Shown here piece after piece: positions 33,266-44,599 of a stretch of DNA of 64,000 nucleotides. Numbering within the stretch: position 1 is the stretch's first letter; each line of letters opens with the position of its first letter. Source of the DNA: Adiantum capillus-veneris (taxonomy: Eukaryota > Streptophyta > Polypodiopsida > Polypodiales > Pteridaceae). The stretch spans positions 62,429,119 to 62,493,118 of the forward strand of contig CM043952.1 in assembly GCA_014529385.2 (NCBI GenBank), written 5' to 3'. The translations under genes were made by a program, and so were the position numbers. The notes below the pieces were generated by a model that ran no database searches, had not been told where the DNA came from, and saw only the letters and a list, made by a program, of their open reading frames with translations.

Positions 33266-33893
33266 TTTCTATATTGAACAGATATGCATCTGGAAAATCA
33301 TCATCAACTCCTACAGGGTTTTCTCCATGCATCATTCTAGATAAATGATCCTCTCTTTGGTGTGTAGTTCCTTTCTTGACTACTACTGTGAAGTCAAACT
33401 CAAGCAGTATGATGAACCATCGAACAATTCTCCCCGTACTGCAAGGTTTGTTCACTAAGTACAGCAGTGCTTGGTGATCAACGAAGAATACAAATTTATT
33501 GGAAAGTAAGTAGTGTCTAAACTTTTTCACCGCATAGACCATACCCAATTCCTCCCTCTCAGTTGTTGTGTAATTCTTCTCTGCATTGTTTAGTTGTCTA
33601 CTGGAGTAACTTATTGGAAAATCCATATTTTTCTCTCCAGGTTGTGCAAGTATGCATCCTATTGCATATACTGATGCATCTACGTGGATGTGAAATATCT
33701 TTTCCCAATCCGGAGCCTTCAAAATTGGAGTGGAAATTAATCTCTGCTTCAACGTTTGAAAAGCTTCCTCGCACTCCTCTATCCACTCAAATTTAGTTAT
33801 CAGAGCGTAAAGTGGTTTTTCAATTATAGCGTATGAGTAGATAAATCTGCGATAATATCCACAATGGTCCATAAATGCATGTACCTCCTTCAC
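33039..33893 (-). pseudogene. Element B RNase H and end of RT
   Basis: 284 residues. The RT connection region is at the start (AFMDHCGYYRRFI), then RNase H with HVDASVYAIGCILAQPG, TTTEREELGMVYAVKKFRHY, FVDHQALLYLV and the late DHLSRM. The acidic residues of the active site (D, E, D, D) are present. The frame continues from 34103-33903 after a TGA at 33903-33905. RNase H removes the RNA template during reverse transcription. Confidence 0.85.
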
Positions 33894-33902
33894 CTTTACT
33901 GG

Positions 33903-34996
33903 TCATGGTAGATCAACAATGACGCTGATCTTCTCCATGTCTGTCGAAATACATTTTCTGGACACTATATGTCCCAATATTTTGCCCTGTCTTACCATGG
34001 AGACACATTTCTCCGGATTCAAGAAAATCCGATACAGTCTGCATTTTTCGAACACCTTGGTCAAGTGCTCTATGGCTCCAGTCTTACAAGGGAGTGAACA
34101 CACAAGTCATCCATGTAAATTTCTAAGAACTGTCTTAGATATTCTTTAAAATCATGACCCATCAGCCTTTGAAATGTGTCTCGTGCATTTGTTAGGCCAA
34201 AAGCCATTACCCGAAATGCAAAAATACCCCATTCGATTGCGAAAGCCGTTTTATGCTGATCCTCTGGCTTTATTGCGAGTTGGTTGTAACCCGAAAAGCC
34301 ATCTAAGAAGCTATAAGCCTCTTTGCATGCCACCCTTTCTATTACATGATCAGTAATGGGTAGGGGATAGTTGTCTCGAATTGTAGCCGCGTTTACTTTC
34401 TTGAGATTGACACACACTCTTAACTTTCCATTTTTCTTCGGGACCACCACAATCGGTGAAACCCATTCGGTATGCTCAATTTCGTAAATAAATTCTGTCT
34501 CCTTAAGTTTATCTATCTCCTCCTTGATCTTTTTGGCAAACGTTTCATTGTAAGTATAGGGACGTTGTCTGCAGGGTTTGGTGTCATTCTTAAGGGGTAT
34601 TGTGTGTTGACAGATACTAGAATCCACCCCCTTAAGATCTTTGTATGACCATGTAAACACATCTCTATACTGTTTAAGAGTAGCTACCAAAAGCTTTTCC
34701 TCTTCTTCAGTAAGATCCATGGCAATATATGCAGGTTTTGGATCTTCTCTTGGCTCCACTAGATCTATTCGTTTGGCTTTTTCAGGACCGTCGTACGATG
34801 TGCCTGGTTCCTTCAATTCCCTCATAGGTTGTTGCACTATGATTTTCCTATCTTGTATGGTATACTTCTTATAATGGGACGGTGCATCCATCTTGTCAGA
34901 ACTCGTGTCCTCATTCGTTTCAAAGTCAGTCGTCCATATGTCTCTGAGGGTTCGCTTGAGCTTATTGTACTCTGTTTTCCTCTCTGTTTTGGTCAT
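33903..34996 (-). pseudogene. Element B reverse transcriptase
   Basis: 308-residue frame (34996-34070) plus a shifted continuation (34103-33903). Motifs in order: FTWSYKDLKGVD, QHTIPLKNDTKPCRQRPYTY, WVSPIVVVPKKNGKLRVCVN, FLDGFSGYNQLAI, FRVMAFGLTNARDTFQ and the catalytic YMDD at 34117-34106, which is intact. NAR-D-TF replaces the family's usual NAPATF. A frameshift right behind YMDD near 34090 ends the frame. RT copies the element RNA into cDNA. Confidence 0.9.
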
Positions 34997-35932
34997 TCCA
35001 GACTTTTTTTCCCCCCTTTCTGCGACTTAGTCGTTTGCTTCTCGTGTCTGTTCTTCTTGTTGTTTTTCCGCGGTTTAGTTTTGATAAACTGGCCAATGAC
35101 TTCGTCTTTGACACAATCCTCAGCTTTGACAAGCTTTAGATATCCCGTTCTGTCATCGACAACAGGCATCGGATTATGCTTATTCACCCTTGATTTTCTA
35201 GTTCGCTTGGATTTATACCGCTCCTGTCGACTAGGTTTTTGGTTATGAAACTCGTAAAACCTGTCCTCTCTTGACCTGTGTTTCCTATTCGTCTCTGATG
35301 CGCTTGATCTTTCATCATCAGCCTCTATTAGTTGGATTTCATCGTCCAGTGAGTGATGGAAGGTCACAACATAGTGAATCCGTGAATTCTTCCTTTGTTC
35401 GATTCCTATCGTTCACTACAGATATCTCGTCAATTATTCTTTTACACTCGGTCTCCCGTGGAGGTTCTTCTTGTTCCTCACTCTCCGATCCTGACTCAAG
35501 GATGACGCTAGCCATTTGCAATGTTACTAGGTCGTATCCTTCTTCGTCACAAAATTTTGTAGGTGTACATTCGTTAACACATATGTCCAAGGTTGACAAT
35601 ATTTGAGTCCACTCGAATGGCTCAAATAAATGTTCAGGAAAAGGTTCTGGGAAATAAGACTCGTCATCTACGGATCTTTCCAAAACGCATTCCTCTTTGA
35701 TTATCTCTCCACAATCAGATGCTCCACACATCCAGACATGCGCTTTCGTTTGCATCCATGCAGGTATTTCCTTTTCATTTACAGTGGTTGAATTAAATTC
35801 TTGCACTGGTGTTTTTGCAACGTCTCTATAGCTGTGATCCTTCATGTTGATCTTCGTTATTAGCTCTTTGTGCCTTAGGTAGATTTGGTCATACCCCCAA
35901 TCTTGTATCATTTTGAGTTGATGCATAAAAGG
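34993..35932 (-). pseudogene. Element B linker between protease and RT
   Basis: Two frames: 35926-35339 (FMHQLKMIQDWGYDQIYLRH, then an acidic stretch with Cys pairs) and 35367-34993 (very basic: KSKRTRKSRVNKH, KPRKNNKKNRHEKQ). No known domain beyond the tail of the protease. A TGA at 35933-35935 replaces the Arg codon expected in the ILG-R-P-F motif that joins protease to this part. Confidence 0.7.
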
Positions 35933-36726
35933 TCATCCCAAAATAATGTCAAAGTTGTTCGTTTTTCCAAAATCCACCACAGCAAAGGTGCGCTCATAGT
36001 TAATTCCACACGAAGTTACAACTATTTGGTCCAGGATTCTCAATGGTCTCTCTACATACCCATCTGCGAGTTGCAGTTTCATTCTCGTTTTCTTGAGAGC
36101 TGGTCGGCCCCACTTCTGCCAGATTTGCTTGGTAGCAATCGCCACTCCCGCTCCACTGTCTAGGATAGCTATCGTTTTTATATCCTGATATTCCACAGGT
36201 AGGGTTGTATTCCCCTCCTCGCCTTCACAGTAATCTCCGACCTTGTTTATAGGCACTGGTTGGGCTTTGGGTTGACTTTCCTGTTTGTTTTCTTCTCCCG
36301 TAGGGTTTTTCGGAAGAGGAATCTTTACTCCCTTGTGCTCCAAATGTTTCCCCATGTCTTTCCATAAGTGTGGTCTGACTTTCAAGAGTTCGGACAACGT
36401 GATTATGCATGTTATAGGTGTCGATAGCATCTCTTGAAGACTTTTTGTGTCAACCATATGTGGAATAGTTCTCGTTTGGGATGGAACTAATCTTATCTCC
36501 GATTGTGCCTCATGTTCACCTATAAATGAAGGCAGGGTTTTCAAGGATTGGGCTTTACTTTCCACCGAAACCTCCGTTCCCACATCCCCATACAGCGATT
36601 GTATATCGGCTGGATAAAATCCGTTATCCAGGTTAATCTCAGGAATTGGAGCAGACTATAACGTCGCGCTTCCGTTCTTTCTGTCTCTAATGGTTTCCCA
36701 TAAGTGTTGGCGCCATTGTTCTTCAA
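35933..36726 (-). pseudogene. Element B aspartic protease (retropepsin)
   Basis: The 36583-35933 frame ends in a retropepsin domain: IAILDSGAGVAIATKQIW (catalytic DSGA at 36160-36149), MKLQLADGYVERPLRILDQI, ERTFAVVDFG and FDIILG. The catalytic Asp is present. The frame stops exactly behind ILG at a TGA. An overlapping shifted frame (36726-36541) belongs to the region upstream. Retropepsin cleaves the Gag-Pol precursor. Confidence 0.85.
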
Positions 36727-37230
36727 CTTCTGGAATTGGCATCATCGTCAATGACTTAGCATCATCAGTCGTGTTCGGTACCACTCGATGATCCAGTGAC
36801 AATATTGTTTCAGGCCTGGGTTCATTTACTTGTTTTAGTTCATCGATTTTTAATTTTTCTCACTCTTTTTGAATCAACACTTCTTGTTCTGGGGTTCTAA
36901 CCATCTTAGGTTCAATCAACGCCTAGGCTGTCTCAATGAGGTGTTTACACATTTCCAAACGCTTTGTTTCCACTTCTGGTTGAAGATAAGTTAACCATCT
37001 TTGCTCTAAAGTTTGGTTTGTTTTTAGCCTTGCTTCGTACGCTTGTAATAGAGCATCTAACGGCTCTAGCACTTTGTCAACCAAGACCGATCCTCCTACG
37101 GACGCTTTCCTCGGCTTGTTGTTAACCTCAGCGTTTTACTGTCTCTCTCTTGTTTGAGTTGCTCCTTCGTTTCATGCAATTCGTTTTGCATGGCAATTTG
37201 ACTGTTCAACCTTCTCATTTTCATCCTGTC
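36727..37230 (-). pseudogene. Element B decayed gag-protease linker
   Basis: Short frames with many stops. A helical, coiled-coil-like piece (QIAMQNELHETKEQLKQERD) can be read near 37215-37150. The rest is Lys/Glu/Asn-rich and unrecognised. The region joins the nucleocapsid part of gag to the protease. Confidence 0.55.
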
Positions 37231-37610
37231 TCATTTCGCCTTCCAGGATTTTTGCTGGGTTCTCACGGATAAGCTCTCATTTTCTGTGGGTATCGGCAAC
37301 TCGACCTTTACCTCCATGGACTCGTTTTTCCTTAAGTCCTTGGCTTCGGCTCTGGTTATCGCATTGATTTGGATCATGGGATTGGTTTCTGATCCGCTGC
37401 TTGCACCTGGTATCACCCCCACAATATTCATAGTCGCTTTTCCCTTGTTGTCCAGATTTTTTGGGCAATCTGGCAATATGTGATTCACACCACATCCGTC
37501 ACAAAACCCAAAAATTTTCACTCTTTCGCCTTTGAAAGGACAATTAGGCTCCCAATGATCCGTACTTCCACAGCTATAGCACTGTCCAATTGGTGTTTGA
37601 TTTTGAGGAG
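37231..37610 (-). pseudogene. Element B gag C-terminal part: nucleocapsid zinc knuckles
   Basis: The minus strand from the edge of element C encodes CYSCGSTDHWEPNC (C-x2-C-x4-H-x4-C, a perfect knuckle) and CDGCGVNHILPDC (C-x2-C-x3-H-x4-C). A spacer with ITRAEAKDLR follows. A frameshift near 37231 ends it. The upstream part of the same gag continues at 43238 on the other side of element C, in phase across one copy of GTGGT. Confidence 0.85.
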
Positions 37611-37615
37611 GTGGT
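37611..37615. repeat. Left target duplication of element C (GTGGT)
   Basis: GTGGT is perfectly repeated at 43233-43237 directly outside the other LTR. Confidence 0.95.
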
Positions 37616-38419
37616 TGTTAGGAAATAATACGTAGCTAAATAGATAATTGAGTAGATTACTTAATGGAGAGAGAGAGATTTACATAAATGAGATTATAGA
37701 GTATAGAGAGAGAGAGAGAGAGTACACACGATATACGTGGTTCACCCAATGTGGGCTACGTCCACGGGAAATCAGCCACTCAATGGCTTTAGTACTTCAA
37801 AACAAGAAGTAGTTTACAAAGGGATTATACCCTTAATGGAGCTCCCGCCTTGCTTCACTCTCACCACCTCACACTCACCTTGTTGCATCAACTTCACACT
37901 ATGAAATGTGTGTAGAAATGGCCTCCTTTTATAGGCCAAAAGGGCTGCCCTCTCTTATGAGAGACAGCCATGTGTAGCCGTCCCTGTGCGAATAAGTCCA
38001 AATCGGACCCTCCAATCCACCCATGTGTGGCCGCCCTTGAGAAGACAAGTCCGCTTTTGAATTCGGCCACCCGCCATTGAATTCGGCCACCGGCAACCGG
38101 CCATTGACTTCCGACCACCGGCCATCGGCCATTGACTACCGGCCACCGGCCAACCGACCGATTGTTTTCCGACCACTTTCTGGCCGCCGTCCGGCCATAA
38201 TATTCTGGTGAAAAAGAATATTCCGGCGAAAAAAAAAGTCTCGGGGGCCTCCGCCCCCGAGGCCTTTAAAGTTGCCCCTGATTCTTGTCCGTGAAAATTT
38301 TGATTTCCGGTGAGTGATTTTCCTTTACGCACGATGGCTTGTCCCCATAATGGGGGCCTTACAAATGTGCGCTTTTACCACAGAGAATTACAAGGGTAAA
38401 TCAGGCTCCATACTTAACA
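37616..38419 (-). repeat. Element C 3' LTR
   Basis: 804 bp, TGTTAGGAAATAATACG...CTCCATACTTAACA on the plus strand. A minus-strand TATA box (CCTATAAAAGG) lies at 37925-37935. Bases 38065-38165 are a GGCCACCGGCCATTGA-type variable repeat in U3. Confidence 0.95.
38065..38165. repeat. CCGGCCA-rich variable repeat in element C LTR
   Basis: Repeated units such as CGGCCACCGGCCATTGA, with copies near 42872-42972 and 62458-62532. The element D copy lacks about one unit (CCATTGAATTCGGCCACC), so copy number varies. Confidence 0.8.
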
Positions 38420-38432
38420 ATCTCCCACTTGG
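38420..38432 (-). promoter_or_regulatory. Element C polypurine tract
   Basis: The minus strand reads CCAAGTGGGAGAT directly before the TGTTAAG start of the 3' LTR. Confidence 0.75.
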
Positions 38433-38586
38433 AGACTGATCTCCAAACCAAACCTGTGACTGCTTTCCATTCTGGCTTCTTATCCTTGAATGCCGATTGA
38501 AGATGAGCAAAAGCTCAACTTCTCCTTGTTGACCACCTTTGTAAACATGTCTGCAGGATTTTCACTTGTATGCACCTTTCCTAGCT

Positions 38587-40494
38587 TTAGCTGTCCTCTT
38601 CCAAAAGAGTACGTATGAAGTGATATCTCACCTCAATGTGCTTTGTCCTTGAATGAAAGGCTGAGTTCTTTGCAAGATGGATAGTGCTTTGGCTATCACT
38701 GTACAACACACAATTGTCTTGTTTGAATCCAAGCTCTTCTAAGAATCTGTGAAGCCACATAATTTCTTTGCTTGCCTCCGTCATTGCTACATACTCTGCT
38801 TCCATGGTAGAAAGTGAAACCACTTTCTGCAGCTTTGAAGCCCAGCTTACTGCTGTGCCTCCAACCGTGAACACATAGCCAGTAGTGCTCCTTCGAGTAT
38901 CTTTTTCACCTGCCATATCTGCATCAGCATACCCTTCTAGAAAAATATCAGTTCCTCCAAAATACAAAGCATTTGTTGTTGTCCCTTTTAGATACCTAAG
39001 TATCCACTTCACAGCTTGCCAATGCTCTTTACCTCGGTTTTCCATGAACCTACTCACAACTCCCACTGCATGTGCAATGTCTGGCCTTGTCCAGACCATA
39101 GCATACATTAGAGAACCTACTGCTGCAGCATATGGAACTTTAGACATATAGGCTATCTCCTCTTGTGTCTTTGGACACATATCCTTCGTTAGTTTAAAAT
39201 GACCAGCCAAAGGTGTAGAAACTGGTTTTGCATTTTGCATTGCAAACCTTTCTAGTACCTTCTTGATGTAATCTTCTTGAGATAGCTTTATTGTCTTCTT
39301 CGTCCTGTCCCTAGATATTTTCATACCAAGTATCCTCTTTGCAGCACCTAAATCTTTCATTGAAAAAGATTTGGACAGCTCCTCTTTTAGGTCTTTGATG
39401 TCCTGCATGTTAGCACTTGCAATCAACATGTCATCAACATACAACATTAGGATGATGAATTTCCCATCTCCCAAATTCTTCGTGTAGACGCAGTGATCCG
39501 AGTTGCATCTTGTGAATCCATGATCCAACATCCATCGATCAAACTTCAAGTACCATTGTCTTGATGCTTGCTTTAAACCATACAAGCTCTTCTTTAATCT
39601 GCAAACCATTTTCTCCTTACCTTTTACTTCATACCCCTTTGGTTGAAGCATGTAGATTTCCTCCTCTAAGTCACCGTGAGGGAATGCCGTATTTACATCC
39701 ATTTGCTCGAGATTTAGATCATGAGCAGCCACAAGGCTTAAGACAAGCCTAATTGAGTTCATTTTTACAACAAGAGAAAATATTTCATTGAAGTCAATAC
39801 CTTTCTTTTGAGAAAAACCTTTTACCACAAGCCTAGACTTGTACCTTTTCTTCCCACCTTCTTCTTCCTTCACCTTGTACACCCATTTGTTTTGAAGTGC
39901 CCACTTACCTTTAGGCAACTCAACCAATTCCCATGTTTGGTTGCGATGTAGTGAGTCCATCTCCACTTGCATGCTCTTCGTCCATTCTTCTTTGGATTCA
40001 TGTTGCATAGCTTCTTCGTATGATTCCGGCTCTCCAGAATCTGAGATCAAGAGATGGTTGAAGGAAGGAACAAACCTTTCTGGAGGTCTACTTGATCTTG
40101 TAGATTTTCGGGGAATAGGTTGAGGCTCCTCATTTGGTTGACGTTGTTGCACATTGTCACCGTTTGCAGTCCTTGAGTCTTCACCGTCCTCAAGCTCCAT
40201 GTACTCATCACCTGTTTCTTTTGTTTGTTTTCTTTCCAAGTAATTTTTGTATATATTTTGTTCGTTAAAAATTACATCCCTACACCTTAAGATTTTACCA
40301 TCTTCAGGATTCCATAGGCGATACCCAAAGTCTCCTTCTCTATAGCCAATGAAGAAACACTTTTTGGACTTTGCATCTAACTTTGATCTTAGGCTTCTAT
40401 CTATGTGCATGAAAGCCTCACACCCAAACACTTTGAGAAATGCATAATTCACTGGTTTACCTGTCCATGCCTCTTCTGGAACTCCCCCATCCAA
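38587..40494 (-). pseudogene. Element C reverse transcriptase and RNase H
   Basis: 635 residues. It opens in the end of integrase (WTGKPVNYAFLKVFGCEAF). RT motifs: WELVELPKGKWALQNKWVYK, RYKSRLVVKGFSQKKGIDF, MDVNTAFPHGDLEEEIYM, SLYGLKQASRQWY and the catalytic LYVDDML, intact. RNase H follows: YADADMAGEKDTRRSTTGYV, STMEAEYVAMTEASKEIMWL, YSDSQSTIHLAKN and RTKHIEVRYHFIR. The last residues (LLEEDS) are followed by an early stop; element D has one more G here, so C carries a one-base deletion that removes about 30 C-terminal residues. The left frame shift relative to integrase is near 40500. Confidence 0.9.
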
Positions 40495-41488
40495 TGCCGT
40501 TTGAGGGTGACCGATTGATTAAGTACACAGACGTACTTACAGCTCCTGCCCAAAGCTCAAGCGGTAGGCCTGCATGTAGCCGCATGCTTCGTGCTCGTTC
40601 CATGATTGTCCTGTTCATCCTTTCCGAAATCCCATTTTGTTGAGGTGTCCTTGGGGTTGTCCTTTGCCTCCGAATGCCATTGCTAGCACAAAAGCTTTCA
40701 AAAGCTTGGTTGCAATATTCGCCTCCATTGTCGGATCTGAGGCATTTAACCTTGGTACCTGTTTCATTCTCCACAAAGGCTTTCCACCTTTGAAATATGG
40801 AAAATACATCGGATTTATTCTTCATCACATAAACCCATGTTTTTCTAGTCGCATCGTCTATGAATGTTACATAGTACAATGAGCCACCAAGTGATGGTGT
40901 ACTTGCAGGACCCCAAACATCCGAATGAACCAACTCAAGTTTTTTATTTTTTCTTTCATTTCCTGATTTTTGAAATTTTACCCTCTTTTGTTTACCATAA
41001 ACACAATCTTCACAGAACTCTAAGTCCACTTCTTTCAAACTTGGTAGAAGCTTCTTTGTTTGAAGGATTTGCATTCCTTTGGCACTCATATGCCCAAGTC
41101 GGTAGTGCCACACCGCACTGTCAACTTCTGTAGTTGTTGCACAAGCTGAAGGTTGCGTGATAACAGTACACAAGTAAAGTGTACCCACTTTTTCACCCTT
41201 GGCAACCACCAAAGATCCCTTTGAGATCTTCCACCTTTTGTTTCCGAATGGAATGTTGTGACCTTCATCGTCCAATTGTCCTGTAGAGATCAAATTTTTG
41301 CGAAGAGAAGGAACATGCCTAACATCTTTAAGCTTCCATTCATTTCCATTAGCAGTTTTGACAGAAACTGTACCTTTGCCGACAATCTCACAAGCTTCAT
41401 CATCTCCCAAGTATACATACCCAAAATTACCTTTGGTGTAGTCTTGGAAATGTTGCTTGTGTGGTGTCGCATGGAATGAAGCCCTCAC
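40457..41488 (-). pseudogene. Element C protease and integrase
   Basis: The frame starts just behind a TAG near the protease active site: the conserved D-S-G-A-S-F-H motif is reduced to RASFHATP, so the catalytic Asp and Ser are lost through a short in-frame deletion (inference from the family motif). Integrase follows: zinc segment WHYRLGHMSAKGMQIL ... CEDCVYGKQKR, then the core with HSDVWGP (first Asp), CLRSDNGGEYCN (second Asp) and QQNGISERMNRT (Glu). DDE is intact. The frame runs out at 40457 through a one-base insertion in a TCAAACG context near 40500. Confidence 0.9.
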
Positions 41489-41491
41489 TAT

Positions 41492-42355
41492 CTAGGAATT
41501 AGACACATTGTCTAATGACAGAATTAGAGCATCTTGCTCTACTTTACCTGCCACATTGGCCTCCGATGTTGGCTTGTTGTCTTGTGACTCTGTCTCCTTC
41601 TTCTTCTTGGACCAGCAATCCTTCTTGACGTGGCCCTTCTTGCCACAATTCCAACATTCAAGAACTGACTTTGTGCGTGACTTGCTCCGCCTTGAGCGAT
41701 CACGACCCTTTTGGTTTTTGAACCTCTCCTTAAGCCTTCCTCTTGTTTCCACTGATAGTGCAGCACTTGATGATTCTCCTGTGCTTCTCCTTCGCATTTC
41801 CTCGCTTAGGAGAACACCCACAACATCATCAAACTTAAGAGTATTTGTGCCAGAGATAGAATTACTTACAGCCATCACAAGGTTGTCCCAACTATCCGGT
41901 AGAGATGATAGTATAAGGAGAGCTCGCACTTCGTCATCGAAATTGATTTTCACTGATCGAAGTTGACTTATGTTTGTGTTAAAGTCATTTAGGTGTTCTG
42001 CAACTGAACCATTCTCTGCCATCTTTAGATTGAACAAGCGCTTCATAAGAAATACCTTATTGGATGCCGATGGTTTCTCGTAGAAGTCGTCCAGTGACTT
42101 CATCAAGTCCTCCGTGTTCTTCATCTTCGAAACATTGAAGGCCACCCTTGACGCCAAGCTTAACCGGATTGTTCCCAGTTCCTTTCGATCAAGGACAATC
42201 CATGCTTCATCTGCCATTGTTGCGGGCTTCTTTGCAAGACCGCCTAGTGGCAAATAGAGGTCCTTCTGGTAGAGATAGTCTTCAATCTGCATCTTCCAAT
42301 GTTGGTAGTTTTTGCCGTTGAACTTCTCAATCTTGAGCTTCCCTTCCTCCGCCAT
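41492..42355 (-). CDS. Element C Gag
   Basis: I start at the ATG at 42355, in the usual context after the primer site, rather than the in-frame GTG at 42364. The product has about 287 residues: the N-terminal copia Gag block (KIEKFNGKNYQHWKMQIEDY), the UBN2-type region (AEHLNDFNTNISQLRSVKIN, LLILSSLPDSWDNLV), a basic stretch rich in Arg and Ser, and one perfect nucleocapsid zinc knuckle CWNCGKKGHVKKDC. The frame is intact up to the TAG at 41492-41494, which is a nonsense change in the expected Gag-Pol frame, so Gag could still be made alone. Gag forms the virus-like particle. Confidence 0.85.
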   Translation of the reverse strand: MAEEGKLKIEKFNGKNYQHWKMQIEDYLYQKDLYLPLGGLAKKPATMADEAWIVLDRKELGTIRLSLASRVAFNVSKMKNTEDLMKSLDDFYEKPSASNKVFLMKRLFNLKMAENGSVAEHLNDFNTNISQLRSVKINFDDEVRALLILSSLPDSWDNLVMAVSNSISGTNTLKFDDVVGVLLSEEMRRRSTGESSSAALSVETRGRLKERFKNQKGRDRSRRSKSRTKSVLECWNCGKKGHVKKDCWSKKKKETESQDNKPTSEANVAGKVEQDALILSLDNVSNS

Positions 42356-42410
42356 AACTCCCACTCAATTCAAGGAATCCTTTCCTTGAGATAATTTAGC
42401 TACGGGCAAA

Positions 42411-42427
42411 CCTTGCTCTGATACCAG
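42411..42427 (-). promoter_or_regulatory. Element C primer binding site (initiator tRNA-Met type)
   Basis: The minus strand reads CTGGTATCAGAGCAAGG two bases inside the 5' LTR, complementary to the end of initiator tRNA-Met. Confidence 0.9.
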
Positions 42428-42428
42428 T

Positions 42429-43232
42429 TGTTAGAAAATAAGACGTAGCTAAATAGATTTTTGAGTAGATTACTTAATGGAGAGAGATAGATTTCACACA
42501 CAAGAGATTATAGAGTAGAGAGAGAGAGAGATAGTACACACGATATACGTGGTTCACCCAATGTGGGCTACGTCCACGGGAAAGCAGCCACTCAATGGCT
42601 TTAGCACTTCAAAAGAAGAAGTAGTTTACAAAGGGATTAAACCCTTGGTAGAGCTCCCGCCTTGCTTCACTCTCACCACCTCACACTCACCTTGTTGCAT
42701 CAACTTCACACTATGAAATGTGTGTAGAAATGGCCTCCTTTTATAGGCCAAAAGGGCTGCCCTCTCTTATGAGAGACAGCCATGTGTAGCCGCCCCTGTG
42801 CGAATAAGTCCAAATCGGACCCTCCAATCCACCCATGTGTGGCCGCCCTTGAGAAGACAAGTCCGCTTTTGAATTCGGCCACCGGCCATTGAATTCGGCC
42901 ACCGGCCACCGGCCATTGACTTCCGACCACCGGCCATCGGCCATTGACTACCGGCCACCGGCCAACCGACCGATTGTTTTCCGACCACTTTCTGGCCGCC
43001 GTTCGGCCATAATATTCCGGTGAAAAAGAATATTCCGGCGAAAAAAAAAGTCTCGGGGGCCTCCGTCCCCGAGGCCCTTTAAAGTTGCCCCTAATTCTTG
43101 TCCGTGAAAATTTTGGTTTCCGGTGAGTGATTTTCCTTTACGCACGATGGCTTCTCCTCATAATGGGGGCCTTAGAAATGTGCGCTTTTACCACAAAAAA
43201 TTACAAGGGTAAATCAGGCTCCATACTTAACA
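42429..43232 (-). repeat. Element C 5' LTR
   Basis: 804 bp, near-identical to 37616-38419. TATA box (minus strand) at 42737-42747. GTGGT follows directly at 43233-43237. Confidence 0.95.
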
Positions 43233-43237
43233 GTGGT

Positions 43238-44565
43238 CCCATTGGTTGTCCTGCTCTATTAGGATATCCTCTTGGTTTGTAATTCTGGTTCGCAATGAAC
43301 ATTAACGTTCTTTCGTCTACCAAATATTGATCTCTCGAAGGTTGTGCTACATACGTTGGTGGTGCCATACCCTCGCTGTTTTCCCACGGTTGATAGGCTT
43401 CATCTGCGTATATTTATGATTCGAGTTCTGTTGCATAAGGCTCATTCGGTTCCTCGTAATACAAAACTTGAAGTGTACTATTTGTTCCTGGTGATGCTTC
43501 ACAAGGTTGAGCATACCTAATCATGGCCCTATTTTCCTGTGGTAATGGAGGTTGTTGACCCAATACAGGTTGAGGTCTGTCTGCTCCTGCTACCAGATTC
43601 ATATTTGGTCCAACTTGATACCTTGGAGGAGGTGGTTGGGATGGTCCTGTTGGAGGTCCATACGGTCTTTCCCTCACATAGTTTTTGTTATAAAAACACT
43701 CTTCCGTGCTATGATTTGTCCATTTTTGTTCTATGGCACACCATTTCAGTACTCGTCCGTTCGCAGCTGGTGCTTTCGGCTGTTGTGTGCACCACGGCAT
43801 CGGAGGATCCCCCCCACATATGTCACACTTCCTTGTCTGAGACTGTCTCATAACCAGATTTGATCTCATATGTTGCTGCATTATCTTCGTTACCTCCTCT
43901 ATCAATTGATCAGTTGTCGGCATCAAGGATGCCTGGACATCCTTCTTGGTAGAGGGTTCGCTTTTAATCGACAAAGAGCCACTGGTTACTGAATCAGTAT
44001 CCTCTGACACTTCCCCATATGCTTTGCAGTTATCGACAAGATATAACGCTTCCCTTGTAACCTGTTGAAACGTGCTACAGGCTTTCAAGTGAAGGTCCTT
44101 TTTCAAGGTTTCATTCCTAAGTCCTTCAACGAGGAGCACAGACAATCTCTCGTCCTGCGATAATTCTCTCCTCGGGCACCTCTCGATGTATTGCTTGAAT
44201 CTCAGGGTTGCTTCCTTCACTTTTTCTTTCTCCCTTTGTTTAAAAGCGTATATCTGCGATACAGTATTATGCTTTATACCCCGTTTTGAGAATTCTTCAG
44301 CGAACTCACGCAATACATGTTCAATATTCGGACAAGTTTCAGGGTTTAAAGGTTGAAACCAGGTTAAGGCCGTCCCTTCCAAGGTCAGCCCGAATCCCTC
44401 GTATTGAGTGTGAAAATCAGTGATCTGTTCTGCTCTTAAGATTTTCTTAAAGAGCGATACATGAGCATATGGATCCCCCGATCCACTATGCTTCTTCGGC
44501 ATGCACTTTGCTACTTGGGATGGTCTGATCCGTCTATGGTCTGCGGTCAATCTCATTGCTCCCAT
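43238..44565 (-). pseudogene. Element B gag central part (capsid)
   Basis: The 383-residue frame (44565-43414) holds the retrotransposon Gag domain: DPYAHVSLFKKILRAEQITD, LEGTALTWFQPLNPETC, EFAEEFSKRGIKHN, QRKEKVKEATLRFKQYIE-type helices and LSVLLVEGLRNETLKKDL. Cys/His-rich segments (CDICGGDPPMPWC, HSTEECFYNKNY) and a Pro/Gln-rich stretch follow. A TAA at 43414-43416 interrupts it, but similarity goes on in frame (YADEAYQPW, NQNYKPRGYPNRAGQPM) to the edge of element C at 43238. Capsid assembly is the expected role. Confidence 0.85.
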
Positions 44566-44599
44566 GTCTCGACTTAATCGTTCTCGCGCATCAGGGAGG

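Larger units (their letters stand above)
37616..43232 (-). mobile_element. Element C: Ty1/copia retrotransposon nested in gag of element B
   Basis: 5,617 bp with two 804-bp LTRs, initiator tRNA-Met primer site, purine tract and perfect 5-bp target duplication GTGGT. The internal region encodes, on the minus strand, Gag, protease, integrase, RT and RNase H in the copia order. Disabling lesions: stop plus short deletion at the protease active site (about 41475), frameshift near 40500 and a one-base deletion near 38600. LTR length identity and the perfect target duplication suggest a more recent insertion than B. RT and integrase patterns suggest the Tork-like group (inference). Confidence 0.95.

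Noticed and set aside
38885..41966. Plus-strand ORFs of 60-150 codons inside element C
   Set aside because: They are antisense shadows of gag and pol; no family motif in their frames.
42411..42427. tRNA-like strings at the primer sites of C, E, A and B
   Set aside because: They match only the 12-18 bases complementary to a tRNA end and sit at the LTR edge; they are primer sites, not tRNA genes.
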